DNA of 64,000 nt from Mycolicibacterium moriokaense (GCF_003347205.1 NZ_QQBJ01000003.1:310001-374000); one strand, 5' to 3'; positions 42,929 to 51,530 are shown, counted from the stretch's first letter. A program made the numbers and translations. The notes: generated by a model from the letters alone, not told the origin.

Positions 42929-42991
42929 TTGGAAACCAACCATTAAGTTATGTATCTTATTTGTAAGGCACTTGACTTCATACGTCAAGTG
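42929..42991. promoter_or_regulatory. Divergent overlapping promoters with palindromic operator
   Basis: Operator CACTTGAC-N7-GTCAAGTG (42969-42991), perfect 8-bp arms. Minus promoter for the ALDH: -35 TTGACG (42983-42988), 17 bases, -10 TACAAA (42960-42965). Plus promoter for the SDR: -35 TTGGAA (42929-42934), 18 bases, -10 TATCTT (42953-42958). The operator overlaps the first promoter's -35 and the second's transcript start. A second small repeat, GTTGG-AAA-CCAAC, lies at 42928-42940. Confidence 0.65.
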
Positions 42992-43007
42992 TGTGCCTAA
43001 TGCTCAA

Positions 43008-43781
43008 ATGGATGTCAACCAACTCTTCGATCTCACCGGCAAGGTCGCCGTTGTCACCGGCGGCGCCGGCGGCATCGGCGAGGTGTACGCCGAGGCACTC
43101 TGCGACGTCGGTGCCTCTGTCGTCATCGCCGACCTGAATCTCGATGCCGCACAGCTGACCGCTGATGGGTTGACAGGCAAAGGATTCGCCGCAATCGCGG
43201 TCCATCTCGACGTCGCCTCGGCCGATTCGGCGGCCCAGATGGCGGCCGCGGCGGTGCAGGCATTCGGAGGGATCGACATCCTGATCAACAACGCGGCGGT
43301 GATGACCAACCTGCCGCCCTACGGGTTGTCGAACATGCCTGTGCCGGACTGGGACCGGGTGCTCAACGTGAACCTTCGCGGCCCGCTGCTGTGCACCCAG
43401 GCGGTCATCGAATCGATGACCGCGCGCGGTGGCGGCCGGATCGTCAACGGTCTCTCTGCAGGCGGTTTCATGCCCGGCGGAATCTACGGCGTCTCGAAAT
43501 ACGCGTTGCACGGTTTGACGTGCAACCTCGCTGCGGAACTCGGCTCGCGAGGCATCAACGTCAACGGGATCGCACCCGGCCTCGTCGACAACGAGAGCGG
43601 CTACGTGAGCCTTCCGAAGGACTCCCCCTTCCGGGACATCCTCGGCGCACAGATCCCAGGGAAGACCTCCGGGCCGCCCACCGACCTCGTCGGCACCATG
43701 CTCCTGCTGTGCTCACCGGCAGGCGAATGGATAAACGGCCAGACGATATCGGTCGACGGCGGCTGGATCATGCGGCTCTGA
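43008..43781 (+). CDS. SDR family oxidoreductase
   Basis: 257 residues from ATG 43008. A TTG at 42972 is in frame, but it lies inside the operator and would start at the predicted transcript start. No Shine-Dalgarno sequence precedes 43008, so a short leader or leaderless start is possible. Motifs are VAVVTGGAGGIGEVYAEALCDVGASVVIAD, LINNAAVMT, NGLSAGGFMPGGIYGVSKYALHGLTC (active-site Tyr/Lys) and WINGQTISVDGGWIMRL. The substrate is unknown. The CMD gene follows 33 bases later, and expression is probably shared with the divergent ALDH set. Confidence 0.78.
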   Translation: MDVNQLFDLTGKVAVVTGGAGGIGEVYAEALCDVGASVVIADLNLDAAQLTADGLTGKGFAAIAVHLDVASADSAAQMAAAAVQAFGGIDILINNAAVMTNLPPYGLSNMPVPDWDRVLNVNLRGPLLCTQAVIESMTARGGGRIVNGLSAGGFMPGGIYGVSKYALHGLTCNLAAELGSRGINVNGIAPGLVDNESGYVSLPKDSPFRDILGAQIPGKTSGPPTDLVGTMLLLCSPAGEWINGQTISVDGGWIMRL

Positions 43782-43814
43782 GAGCCGAGACAGGCTGCGA
43801 CGAAAGGGATCCGG

Positions 43815-44600
43815 ATGACCGAGTGGACATCGCGTGACGACCGGCAAGCGGCTGCCAGAGCCGCGTACGAGCACATCATGACAACACCGAGCCCAGACCC
43901 CAGCGGCGCGTACATCGAGGCCGGGGTCATCGGGTACGTGTTCGGCGAGATGTGGCGCCGAGGCGTGCTCACCCCGCGAGACCGACGGTGGATCACTCTT
44001 ACCTGTGTCGGCGCGGCAGGAGCGATCACCCCGATCGAGACACACGTATACGCCGCTCTCAAGAGCCAGGACATCTCGTACCCCGAATTCGATGAGTTCA
44101 TCCTGCATTTCGGCACACAAGCCGGCTGGCCGAAGGCGTCGGTGATGCAGGTGTACGGAATGATGAGCGCGTTCAAGATCGCCGAGGAGACCGGCGATGA
44201 GCCGACGGCTCACGACTACGAACTGTGGGCCGAACCCACCGAAGACGACCCTCGGCGCCAACGCGGTGTCGCGGCCTACCAGGAGGTCCACGGCGTGGCC
44301 CCGCCGCAAGCCTCGACGCCGTTCCAGGGCAGTGCCCGGCTCGACTATCTCTACGGCGAGATCTGGAATCGCCGAAAATACCTCAGCCGCAGGGACCGAC
44401 GGATCATCAGCATCTGCGGCGCCGCGTCTGACTCGATCGACGAAGAGGTGACCGAGCATCTGCGAGCCGCCCTCACACTCGGCGACATGACCCGCGCCGA
44501 ACTCGAGGAACTCGTGGTTCATTTCACCGTCTACTTGGGCTGGAATCTCGGCCGGCGCCTCGATGACCAGCTGATCGAGGTGGCAAGCGAGCTGGGCTAG
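43815..44600 (+). CDS. Carboxymuconolactone decarboxylase (CMD) family protein, duplicated domain
   Basis: 261 residues with two CMD-like alpha-helical modules (about 35-125 and 165-255). Each has the pattern GEMWRRGVLTPRDRRWITLTCVGAAG / GEIWNRRKYLSRRDRRIISICGAASD. The CxxC thiol pair of AhpD-type members is missing in both modules, so it is not a peroxidase of that kind. A lactone decarboxylase or isomerase-like role in the SDR/ALDH pathway is possible. The start follows GAAAGGGATCCGG. It converges with the SDR at 44597 with a four-base overlap. Confidence 0.78.
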   Translation: MTEWTSRDDRQAAARAAYEHIMTTPSPDPSGAYIEAGVIGYVFGEMWRRGVLTPRDRRWITLTCVGAAGAITPIETHVYAALKSQDISYPEFDEFILHFGTQAGWPKASVMQVYGMMSAFKIAEETGDEPTAHDYELWAEPTEDDPRRQRGVAAYQEVHGVAPPQASTPFQGSARLDYLYGEIWNRRKYLSRRDRRIISICGAASDSIDEEVTEHLRAALTLGDMTRAELEELVVHFTVYLGWNLGRRLDDQLIEVASELG

Positions 44601-45370
44601 CCGAGAATCAACTCCGGTGGCATCCGGGCGGCGCCGTCGAGGCGGATGACCTCGCCATTGAGCATCGAGTTCTCGACGATGTGCACGACAAGCGCTGCGA
44701 ACTCGTCAGGATTTCCCATCCGCGACGGGTGCGGCACTTGCGCGCCGAACGCTTTCTTGGCCTCATCGGGCAACAGCGCCATGATCGGCGTCTCGAACAG
44801 TCCCGGCGCGATCGTCACCACGCGAATCTGCTGCCTGGCCAACTCGCGGGCGATGGGCAGCGTCATGGCAACCACACCGCCCTTGGACGCGGCATAAGCC
44901 GCCTGGCCGATCTGGCCGTCGAAGGCGGCCACCGATGCGGTGTTGACGATGACGCCGCGATCACCGCCCGATGGCTGATGCGCCGCGATGCGCTCGGCAG
45001 CGAGGCGCAGCACGTTGAACGTGCCCACCAGGTTGATACCGAGGACGCGGATGAAGTTCTCGATCGGATACGGGCCGCTTTCCCCGAGTATCGGAATGAA
45101 ATCACCGACGCCCGCGCTGTTGACCACGATACGAAGCGCACCGAGCGACTCGGCGACATCGAGTGCCGACGCCACAGCTTCTGCGTCGGCGACGTCGGCG
45201 GGTGCGAAACGAACTCGCTCGCCCAGCTTTTCGGCGATCATCTCGCCCTCGGAGTTCGGCAAGTCCACGATCACTACTCGGGCCGCACGGCCCAGAAGCG
45301 CGTGCACCGTTGCCAGTCCGAGCCCCGAAGCTCCGCCGGTGACCACCGCTACCGCGTCGTCGATCTTCAC
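44597..45370 (-). CDS. SDR, 3-hydroxyacyl-CoA dehydrogenase type II (HSD10)-like
   Basis: 257 residues from GTG 45370, with AAAGGAA upstream. The sequence KIDDAVAVVTGGASGLGLATVHALLG, then APADVADAEAV, NSAGVGDF, NTASVAAFDGQIGQAAYAASKGGVVAMTLPIARELA and GLFETPIMALLPDEAKKAF is the pattern of type II 3-hydroxyacyl-CoA dehydrogenases. The likely reaction is NAD-dependent oxidation of a 3-hydroxyacyl-CoA or hydroxysteroid. It is probably monocistronic; the hairpin at 45401-45437 separates it from the large secreted-protein gene upstream. Confidence 0.82.
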   Translation of the reverse strand: MKIDDAVAVVTGGASGLGLATVHALLGRAARVVIVDLPNSEGEMIAEKLGERVRFAPADVADAEAVASALDVAESLGALRIVVNSAGVGDFIPILGESGPYPIENFIRVLGINLVGTFNVLRLAAERIAAHQPSGGDRGVIVNTASVAAFDGQIGQAAYAASKGGVVAMTLPIARELARQQIRVVTIAPGLFETPIMALLPDEAKKAFGAQVPHPSRMGNPDEFAALVVHIVENSMLNGEVIRLDGAARMPPELILG

Positions 45371-45400
45371 TGTGTGTTCCTTTCCGTTGCGCCTGGACGA

Positions 45401-45437
45401 GCACGCGGTGTGCGCCGGGTGGACGCACACCGCGTGC
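45401..45437 (-). terminator. Hairpin terminator after the large secreted-protein gene
   Basis: GCACGCGGTGTGCG (45401-45414), a 9-base loop and CGCACACCGCGTGC (45424-45437) form a perfect 14-bp stem. It lies 30 bases past the stop at 45468 on the minus strand. There is no T-tract. Confidence 0.75.
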
Positions 45438-45467
45438 AGTGTCTGTGTTGTCGGATGGGATTGCCCG

Positions 45468-48368
45468 CTACGCGCCGGTCTTGGCGGCCTCTGCCTTCGC
45501 CGGATCGGGGATGGATTGCGTATCCCCGTCGAGGGTCGAGGTGATCGAGCCTCCTGTCACTGATTGGGTGAACGCGTTGACCACCGCGTTGGTGGCATCC
45601 AAGCTGCCCCGGTTCGCGCCGCTAGCGTCCGTGACCACGATGTGGGCGTTGTAGGTGACGCTGCTCTGGCTCGGCCCGTAAGTTGCCCATTCCTTGCCGT
45701 TGAGGATCAAACCGTCCTCGTTGACGTAATTGGTGTACTCCACCGTGCGCGTCGTCTGGTGTGTCACCGCGTCGATTGACTCGGTGACCACCGCGGTGCC
45801 ACCGCCAACGCCGTTGTACGTTCCGGTCGGCGGCAGCGGTGTCGGCTTGGCGACATAGGTGGCCAACGCCGGGAACGCCGACGTGTCGACGGTGGTCGTC
45901 GTGTCACCGACCGGCCCCACGCTTGTGGTGTACTTCAGGTTGGCGATGACAATGCGTGACTCGGTCGGAGCGACCCCGTGCTCGTCGCCGTTGCCCGACT
46001 CCCAGAATGTGACCGCCGTGCCATCGGCGTTCCAGCTGGGCATGCTCCGGGCGGCCCAGCCGTCGCCTTCGTCGATTCCCGGGGTCGTCGGGTCGTCCTG
46101 GACGAAGAGCGGAATCCCGTTCTCCCGGTTGAGATCGTCCTGGACGGCGACCGCCCACGTCTGGTTGGAGACGTTGACCACTTGGTTATCCGCATACTGG
46201 GCGTACACCGCCGCGCCCACGTAGACCGGAAGGAAGTTCTGTCGCTGAATCCTGGTCATCGGGGTGAGCGCCTCGAACCCACGAGTGCTGCCCACGGCGA
46301 TCCACTGCCCGTTGGGCGACATGTCGATGTCCTCGTCATAGTCGAGGTTGCCGGTCACCCGTATGCCGCGGAAGGAACTGCCGGGGAACAACTCCTCCTC
46401 CCCCGTTTGACCGGACAGGTCGACCATGATGTCGTCGACATTGCCGGCATCGATGGCGCCACCTTGGATGATCACGCCCTTGCCGTCGGGTGTCCATTGC
46501 TTGCCCTCGCCCGTGGGCCACACCACGACCGCATCGGTGACGTTGTACTGCATCCCGTCGCTTTCCAACCCGCCGACGATCGGTAGCGCCTGCAAGCCGC
46601 CGGTTTGACCGACAACGATGCGGGTGAACAAGACGTGCGTGCCGTCGGGCGAAACCCTCATCTCGCGCTGCTGGTTGATGACGGCGAGTCCACCGCCAGG
46701 CGGCGTGACGACAGGAACAAGACGCGCTTCGGCGTTGCCGGAATAGCCGGCCGGCTCGTAAACCGAATAGCGCGGACCCGCCGGGCTGTCGGTGAGAAGG
46801 ACCAAGACACGTCCTGTGCCGTCAGTGAACGGAACCGGCTTCAGCAGGTTGGCCGTTTCGGTCGGCGTAGCGCCACAAGTGACGCATTGGACCGTCGATC
46901 CATCGACATCGTTGACGTCGATCTGATAGATCTCCGCGCGGCCGCCGGCTGTCGGGGTGCCGGAGAAGAAGATCGACTGCCCGTCCTCGGAGAAGCGCGG
47001 ATTGGCGGGGTTCTTGACGAAGTCCGGCATCGTCAGGACCACCCGCTCGACGGTGGGAGGTTTGACCTCGAACTCGATGGTCTTCTCATCGGTGCGGGGT
47101 GTGGCCAGACCGAGCAGGTTGACTTTGTTGCCGTCGGTGACGGAGACGGTGAACGAAACCTGCTGCGCGCTGTCGTAGTTGATGTCATCCGGCGTGAAGG
47201 TGAACTTGCCGGTCGCCTGGTCGACTGTCAGCGTGCCCTTGACCGATTCCCCGGTGGCCGGATCGATCGGCTGCTGGGTGACCGTATAGGTCAACGCGTC
47301 GTTCTCTGGATCGGTCGCACCGATGTAGCCCGTCACGGTCTGCTCGGTCTGCGTCGTCGTCGCGGGGTTGTAGTTGATGGTGGGGGCCTGATTGAACAGG
47401 TTGCGCCGAACCCATCCCAGCACCGCCCACACAACCGGCGACACGGGCTCTGGCGTGTGGGCCGGGGCCGGCGCGAGGAACGGATTGAGCAGGTTCGTCA
47501 CGACCTGGTTCAGGAAACCGACTGCGCCCGTGGTGATTCGGGTGGCAGCCGGGCCGGGCGTGACCGGAGCGACGACGGCATTGGCCGTCGGGATGGTGAG
47601 CACCTTGCTCGCAGTGGTGGCGGTGAACTCTTCAATCGCCGCCACCGGCTCTGGTTCGACGACCTTCGCCGACAGGTGGTCGACGGTCTTGAGGGCGTCG
47701 GCGACGGCGGCCACCGGCGACTTCGGCGTCGGAGCAGCGGTGACCAACGACGAGGCCGCAGAGTTGCCTGCGGCAGACGACGTCGACTTCGATTCCGTCT
47801 TGACGGGAGTTGACACCTTCTGCCCGGTCTCCGGTGTGGCCGCAGCAGGCGGGTTCCCCTCTGCGGTGGGGGATTCGGTGGATTCATCAGCGACCGGCGG
47901 TTTGATTCTGGTCGGCGGCTTCAACCCACCCACTCCGAGTGTGATGGTCTTCGACCCGATCTTGATGCTGTTCGCGCTGATGGTGACGCCCGGTGCAACC
48001 TGAATGCTCGAAGAGGTCGCTCCGGACGTGTTGGTGCTCTCCTTCGTCGTCGAAGCGGTACCGGTCGGCGAGGAGCCGGACGGTGAGTCGTTCGACTCCG
48101 CCGTGCTCACCGTGCCGGTACCAGTGCCCGTCGTGCCAGTGCCCGTCGTGCCGGTATTCGCCGAGTCCGTGTTCTGATCGGCGCCACCGTCGGTCGACGT
48201 CGCACTGGACGTCGAGTCCGCACTGGCCACGCCTGGCGAGGTGGCAACCATCAAGCCGATCCCCAGCGCTGCGGCCAACGCACCTACCCGACCGATGTAG
48301 CGGCCGTAAGCGCCGGCGCGGGAGATCGCGCAGCTGGAGTGATCAACAGACGAACGGGTACTGGTCAC
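45468..48368 (-). CDS. Large secreted protein: low-complexity stalk, cadherin-like/VCBS domain, TolB-like beta-propeller
   Basis: 966 residues from GTG 48368 (GGAG upstream). The signal peptide is RYIGRVGALAAALGIGLMVATSPGVASA, cleaved near residue 51. Residues about 52-330 are Ser/Thr/Ala/Pro-rich. A VCBS/cadherin-like Ig domain (about 340-430) has YIGATDPENDALTYTVTQQP and GTLTVDQATGKFTFTPDD. The rest has PD40/TolB-type propeller blades (NPRFSEDGQSIFFSG, MRVSPDGTHVLFTRI, DMSPNGQWIAVGSTRG) and a Cys pair, VQCVTCG. The C-terminus is beta-rich with no sorting motif or membrane anchor. It is probably an exported surface-associated binding protein; the ligand is unknown. Confidence 0.78.
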   Translation of the reverse strand: MTSTRSSVDHSSCAISRAGAYGRYIGRVGALAAALGIGLMVATSPGVASADSTSSATSTDGGADQNTDSANTGTTGTGTTGTGTGTVSTAESNDSPSGSSPTGTASTTKESTNTSGATSSSIQVAPGVTISANSIKIGSKTITLGVGGLKPPTRIKPPVADESTESPTAEGNPPAAATPETGQKVSTPVKTESKSTSSAAGNSAASSLVTAAPTPKSPVAAVADALKTVDHLSAKVVEPEPVAAIEEFTATTASKVLTIPTANAVVAPVTPGPAATRITTGAVGFLNQVVTNLLNPFLAPAPAHTPEPVSPVVWAVLGWVRRNLFNQAPTINYNPATTTQTEQTVTGYIGATDPENDALTYTVTQQPIDPATGESVKGTLTVDQATGKFTFTPDDINYDSAQQVSFTVSVTDGNKVNLLGLATPRTDEKTIEFEVKPPTVERVVLTMPDFVKNPANPRFSEDGQSIFFSGTPTAGGRAEIYQIDVNDVDGSTVQCVTCGATPTETANLLKPVPFTDGTGRVLVLLTDSPAGPRYSVYEPAGYSGNAEARLVPVVTPPGGGLAVINQQREMRVSPDGTHVLFTRIVVGQTGGLQALPIVGGLESDGMQYNVTDAVVVWPTGEGKQWTPDGKGVIIQGGAIDAGNVDDIMVDLSGQTGEEELFPGSSFRGIRVTGNLDYDEDIDMSPNGQWIAVGSTRGFEALTPMTRIQRQNFLPVYVGAAVYAQYADNQVVNVSNQTWAVAVQDDLNRENGIPLFVQDDPTTPGIDEGDGWAARSMPSWNADGTAVTFWESGNGDEHGVAPTESRIVIANLKYTTSVGPVGDTTTTVDTSAFPALATYVAKPTPLPPTGTYNGVGGGTAVVTESIDAVTHQTTRTVEYTNYVNEDGLILNGKEWATYGPSQSSVTYNAHIVVTDASGANRGSLDATNAVVNAFTQSVTGGSITSTLDGDTQSIPDPAKAEAAKTGA
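48121..48150. repeat. Two exact 15-bp tandem repeats in the stalk region
   Basis: CCAGTGCCCGTCGTG occurs twice in tandem (48121-48135, 48136-48150), with degenerate flanking copies. On the coding strand it gives a Thr-Gly repeat (TGTTG) in the low-complexity stalk, a likely spot for length variation. Confidence 0.6.
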
Positions 48369-48460
48369 GATAGGGCTCCGATGCCTAGGGACAGATGTGT
48401 CTCGAGTGTTTCCTATTAAGTTGGTCGATATTCAGTTCTGTTGGACTGCAATGGTTTCGA

Positions 48461-49300
48461 TTACTTGAGCATGCTTCCGGCGTCGATCGTCATGGTGAGA
48501 CCGGTGACGTACCGAGACTCGTCGGAGGCCAGGAACAGCACGGCGTTGCTGATGTCCTCGGGTTCTACCCAGCCGACGGGCAGCACGTGCATGAACTGTG
48601 CGGCCACCGCCAGGTCTTCGGGCCCCGGATGCTCGAGATCGGGCCGGAAGAGCTGCATCGTGCCTTCATTCATGAACATCGGTGTGTTCACGTTCGTGGG
48701 ATGAACGGAGTTGACGCGGATCGAGTGCTTCCCGAGTTCGACCGCGAAGGTTCGCATCAGGCCGACGACTCCGTGCTTGGCGGCGATGTAGTGGCCTGTG
48801 TGCGGATAGGCCTTGAGTCCCCCGACCGAACTGGTGAGGATGATCGACCCGCCGCTCCCCTGTGCAATCAGATGTGGGACAGCGGCTTTGACCGTCTTCC
48901 ACACTCCGGACAGGTTGACGTCGATCATGTCCGTCCAGTCGGTCTCGCTTGTGTGGTCCAGCGTGTGGCCGCCGTTGCCGATGCCCGCGTTCGCGCAGAT
49001 GACATCCAACCGGCCGAGCTGCTCGACACCGCTGTCGACCGCGGCTTTGACTGCCTCGTAATCCCTCACATCAGCCTCGGCGACCACGACTCGCCGGTTC
49101 AGTTGCTTGACCAGGTCGGCCGTCTCGGCGAGGTCGTCGGGGGTTGCCGGGTCGATCTGGGTGTTACTGCTGACCGGACCGCAGATGTCGACGGCGATGA
49201 TGTCGGCGCCTTCTTCGGCGAGCCGAACCGCGTGACTGCGGCCTTGCCCCCTGGCCGCTCCCGTGATGAAGGCGACTTTGCCCTCGACCCGTCCCGTCAT
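48461..49300 (-). CDS. Mycofactocin-type SDR family oxidoreductase
   Basis: 279 residues from ATG 49300 (GAGG seven bases upstream). [35 protein letters not shown], with the following insertion (SNTQIDPATPDDLAETADLVKQL), marks a mycofactocin-coupled SDR. The active site has TSSVGG and HYIAAKHGVVGLM; the Tyr and Lys are kept. It resembles the SDR at 8134 along its length. Likely an alcohol dehydrogenase with bound NAD. Two copies of the operator also found before the P450 gene lie just upstream (49354-49385), so both are probably controlled by the TetR at 49499. Confidence 0.82.
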   Translation of the reverse strand: MTGRVEGKVAFITGAARGQGRSHAVRLAEEGADIIAVDICGPVSSNTQIDPATPDDLAETADLVKQLNRRVVVAEADVRDYEAVKAAVDSGVEQLGRLDVICANAGIGNGGHTLDHTSETDWTDMIDVNLSGVWKTVKAAVPHLIAQGSGGSIILTSSVGGLKAYPHTGHYIAAKHGVVGLMRTFAVELGKHSIRVNSVHPTNVNTPMFMNEGTMQLFRPDLEHPGPEDLAVAAQFMHVLPVGWVEPEDISNAVLFLASDESRYVTGLTMTIDAGSMLK

Positions 49301-49353
49301 GGTCCACCTCACGTTCTTCTCAGACGCCTACTTCCCAGCGCCGTCCAGGCAGT

Positions 49354-49385
49354 TTGATCGATCGATAAGTTGGTCGATCGACCAA
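49354..49385. promoter_or_regulatory. Two adjacent copies of a TetR operator upstream of the SDR
   Basis: TTGGTCGATCGACCAA (49370-49385) is a perfect 16-bp palindrome. Next to it TTGATCGATCGATAA (49354-49368) repeats the core TCGATCGA. The region 49301-49498 is otherwise non-coding. The neighbouring TetR gene (49499-50098) is the candidate regulator. Confidence 0.7.
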
Positions 49386-49498
49386 ACTGTGACATAGGTC
49401 ATTCCGGTTGTCAACAACCGGATGCGGCATCTTCGGGGTCGGCCACGAAGCGATGGGGCGAGAAAACGTGACGCGGCGTGAACCGCCGATCGAAAAAG

Positions 49499-50098
49499 CT
49501 AGCTGCGGACCGCTGCGGCCGGCTTGGTCAGCGAGGAAATGTGCCGGCTGACGAGGGCGCGTAGTTCGTCGTGGCCGTCCGTCATGCCGATGGCGGCTTC
49601 ATTGCCGATGCTTCGCGCGATCTGAGCGATCAGCATCGCGATCGCGACCGGCGGGTACGCGTCGATGTCGACTCCGTTCGCCCGCAGCGCGATCGTGACA
49701 GCAGCCGTTTCGATGTCACGAACCCGCTGGGCGTAAGCCTTGAGCTCGGCTCCAATCACCTTGCGGTGGTTGGCTAATGCCATGAACTCGGTGTTCAGGA
49801 TGGTTCGCTGGGTATCACTGTTGATTCGCCACAGCGCTTGCAACGGATCGTCGTCGGTCAGCGCGGTCCGCATCTGCTCGAGAGCGACATCGGCTCCGAC
49901 CTTGAGCACCTCGAGGAAGAGGTCGTCCATGGTCGGGAAGTAGTAATAGACCAACGCCTGCCGAACGCCCGCCTTTGCGGCGACACGGCGCGACGTCGCT
50001 GCGGCATAACCCTCATCACGCATGATCTCGACCGTCGCCTGGATCAATCGCAGACGTGTGCCGCCGTCATCGGCCTTGGGCTTTCGCGGTGCGGCCAT
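49499..50098 (-). CDS. TetR family transcriptional regulator of the P450/SDR set
   Basis: 199 residues. The HTH (about 15-60) is LRLIQATVEIMRDEGYAAATSRRVAAKAGVRQALVYYYFPTMDDLFLEVL, a subgroup with YYYFP instead of YxYFxSK. The ligand domain carries no recognisable signature. It lies between the SDR at 48461 and the P450 at 50247. The TCGATCGA-core palindrome occurs twice before the SDR and once in the TetR/P450 gap (50169-50184), which is strong positional evidence for autoregulation and joint control. Confidence 0.8.
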   Translation of the reverse strand: MAAPRKPKADDGGTRLRLIQATVEIMRDEGYAAATSRRVAAKAGVRQALVYYYFPTMDDLFLEVLKVGADVALEQMRTALTDDDPLQALWRINSDTQRTILNTEFMALANHRKVIGAELKAYAQRVRDIETAAVTIALRANGVDIDAYPPVAIAMLIAQIARSIGNEAAIGMTDGHDELRALVSRHISSLTKPAAAVRS

Positions 50099-50121
50099 TC
50101 AGCGACCGAGCCCGGACTTGC

Positions 50122-50184
50122 TTGACCGCCGTTCGCGATGAGTGGTAAGCATGCAACACCCTACCATTTTGGTCGATCGATCAG
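50122..50184 (+). promoter_or_regulatory. P450 promoter region with TetR operator
   Basis: TTGGTCGATCGATCAG (50169-50184) matches the palindrome at 49370-49385 except at its right end. Plus-strand promoter-like boxes TTGACC (50122-50127) and TAAGCA (50146-50151), 18 bases apart, place the operator just downstream of the transcript start. The boxes are weak; the operator match is clear. Confidence 0.55.
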
Positions 50185-50246
50185 TCATCGACCGTGACGC
50201 CCGGCCGGCCCCGCGCTGCCACCGCGGACCTAGAGATCGGAAACCG

Positions 50247-51530
50247 ATGAGAACGAGCCACCTGGCGGAGGTGGACTACTTCACCGACGCCGACATCACG
50301 CAGGACCCCTACGACTATTGGGACGAACTGCGCAGGCAGGGACCGGTCGTGCGGGAACCCCACTACGGGGTCGTCGCGGTGACGGGCTATCAGGAGGTAC
50401 AGGCCGCCTTCAAGGACGTTGAGGCGTTCTCCGCAGTCAATGCCATCGGCGGGCCGTTCCCGCCGCTGCCCTTCACCCCCGAAGGTGACGACATCAGCGA
50501 GCTCATCGAGCAGCACCGACACGAATTCCCGATTTTCGAGCACATGGTCGTCATGGACTCGCCGGAGCACGAGAAGGCGCGGTCGCTGCTGAGCCGTCTG
50601 CTGACGCCGCGGCGGCTGCAGGAGAACGAGGACTACATCTGGGGTCTCGCCGACAAGCAACTCGACGAGTTCCTGCCGAATGGGAAATGCGAGTTCCTCG
50701 GTGCCTACGCAAAACCGTTCGCGACGCTGGCCATCGCCGATCTCCTCGGCGTACCCGACCAGGATCGCGGGCAGATTCGCCACAACCTCGGTGCCGGACG
50801 ACCTCCTGGCGGGAGTGTCGGCGGGCTGAATCACGAGCCGGTCGGCAGCAATCCGCTGCAGTACCTCGACGATCTGTTCAGCGAGTACGTCGCCGAGCGA
50901 CGCGACGAGCCACGCGGCGACGTCCTGACCGGCCTGGCCACCGCCACCTACCCGGACGGCTCTGTTCCGCCGCTACTCGAAGTCGTCCGGCCGGCGACGT
51001 TCCTCTTCGGAGCCGGACAAGAGACCGTGACCAAATTGCTCAGCTCGGCTGTGCAGGTCCTCAGCGATCAGCCCGAACTGCAGGATCGCCTGCGCGCCGA
51101 CCGAAAGCTGATCGGCCCGTTCATCGAAGAAGCATTGCGCATGCAGAGCCCCACCAAGGTGGACTTCCGGCTCGCCCGGAAAACGACGACGCTGGGCGAC
51201 GTTCACATCAAGGCCGGCACCGTCATCATGCTCTGCCTGGGCGCAGCCAACCGCGACCCGCGAAAGTTCGACCATCCCAACGAGTTTCGCCTCGATCGTA
51301 AGAACGTTCGCGAACACATCGCGTTCGGGCGAGGTATTCACACCTGCGCGGGAGCGCCTTTGGCCAGAGTCGAGGGCCGGGTGACCATCAACAGGCTGCT
51401 GGACCGGACACGGGACATCACCATCAGCGAGGCAGAACACGGACCGATCGGCGACCGGCGGTACCGGTACACGCCTACCTTCCTCCTGCGGGGACTCAGC
51501 CAGCTTCACATCGAATTCGTTCCGGTCTGA
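50247..51530 (+). CDS. Cytochrome P450
   Basis: 427 residues from ATG 50247; in-frame codons upstream to 50142 overlap the operator and are rejected. The I-helix is FLFGAGQETVTK (AGxET, about residue 255), the K-helix EEALRMQSP (ExxR, about 294), and the heme loop FGRGIHTCAGAPLARVEGR, with ligand Cys near residue 366. It is a soluble class I bacterial P450 that needs a ferredoxin and reductase; none is adjacent. Probably hydroxylates a lipid, terpenoid or aromatic compound. The alcohol dehydrogenase and mycofactocin-type SDR nearby could oxidise the product. Confidence 0.9.
   Translation: MRTSHLAEVDYFTDADITQDPYDYWDELRRQGPVVREPHYGVVAVTGYQEVQAAFKDVEAFSAVNAIGGPFPPLPFTPEGDDISELIEQHRHEFPIFEHMVVMDSPEHEKARSLLSRLLTPRRLQENEDYIWGLADKQLDEFLPNGKCEFLGAYAKPFATLAIADLLGVPDQDRGQIRHNLGAGRPPGGSVGGLNHEPVGSNPLQYLDDLFSEYVAERRDEPRGDVLTGLATATYPDGSVPPLLEVVRPATFLFGAGQETVTKLLSSAVQVLSDQPELQDRLRADRKLIGPFIEEALRMQSPTKVDFRLARKTTTLGDVHIKAGTVIMLCLGAANRDPRKFDHPNEFRLDRKNVREHIAFGRGIHTCAGAPLARVEGRVTINRLLDRTRDITISEAEHGPIGDRRYRYTPTFLLRGLSQLHIEFVPV

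Noticed and set aside
49409-49414. TTGACA as a -35 box for the SDR at 48461
   Set aside because: No -10 box with TAnnnT lies at a usable spacing before the start; only the operators were kept.
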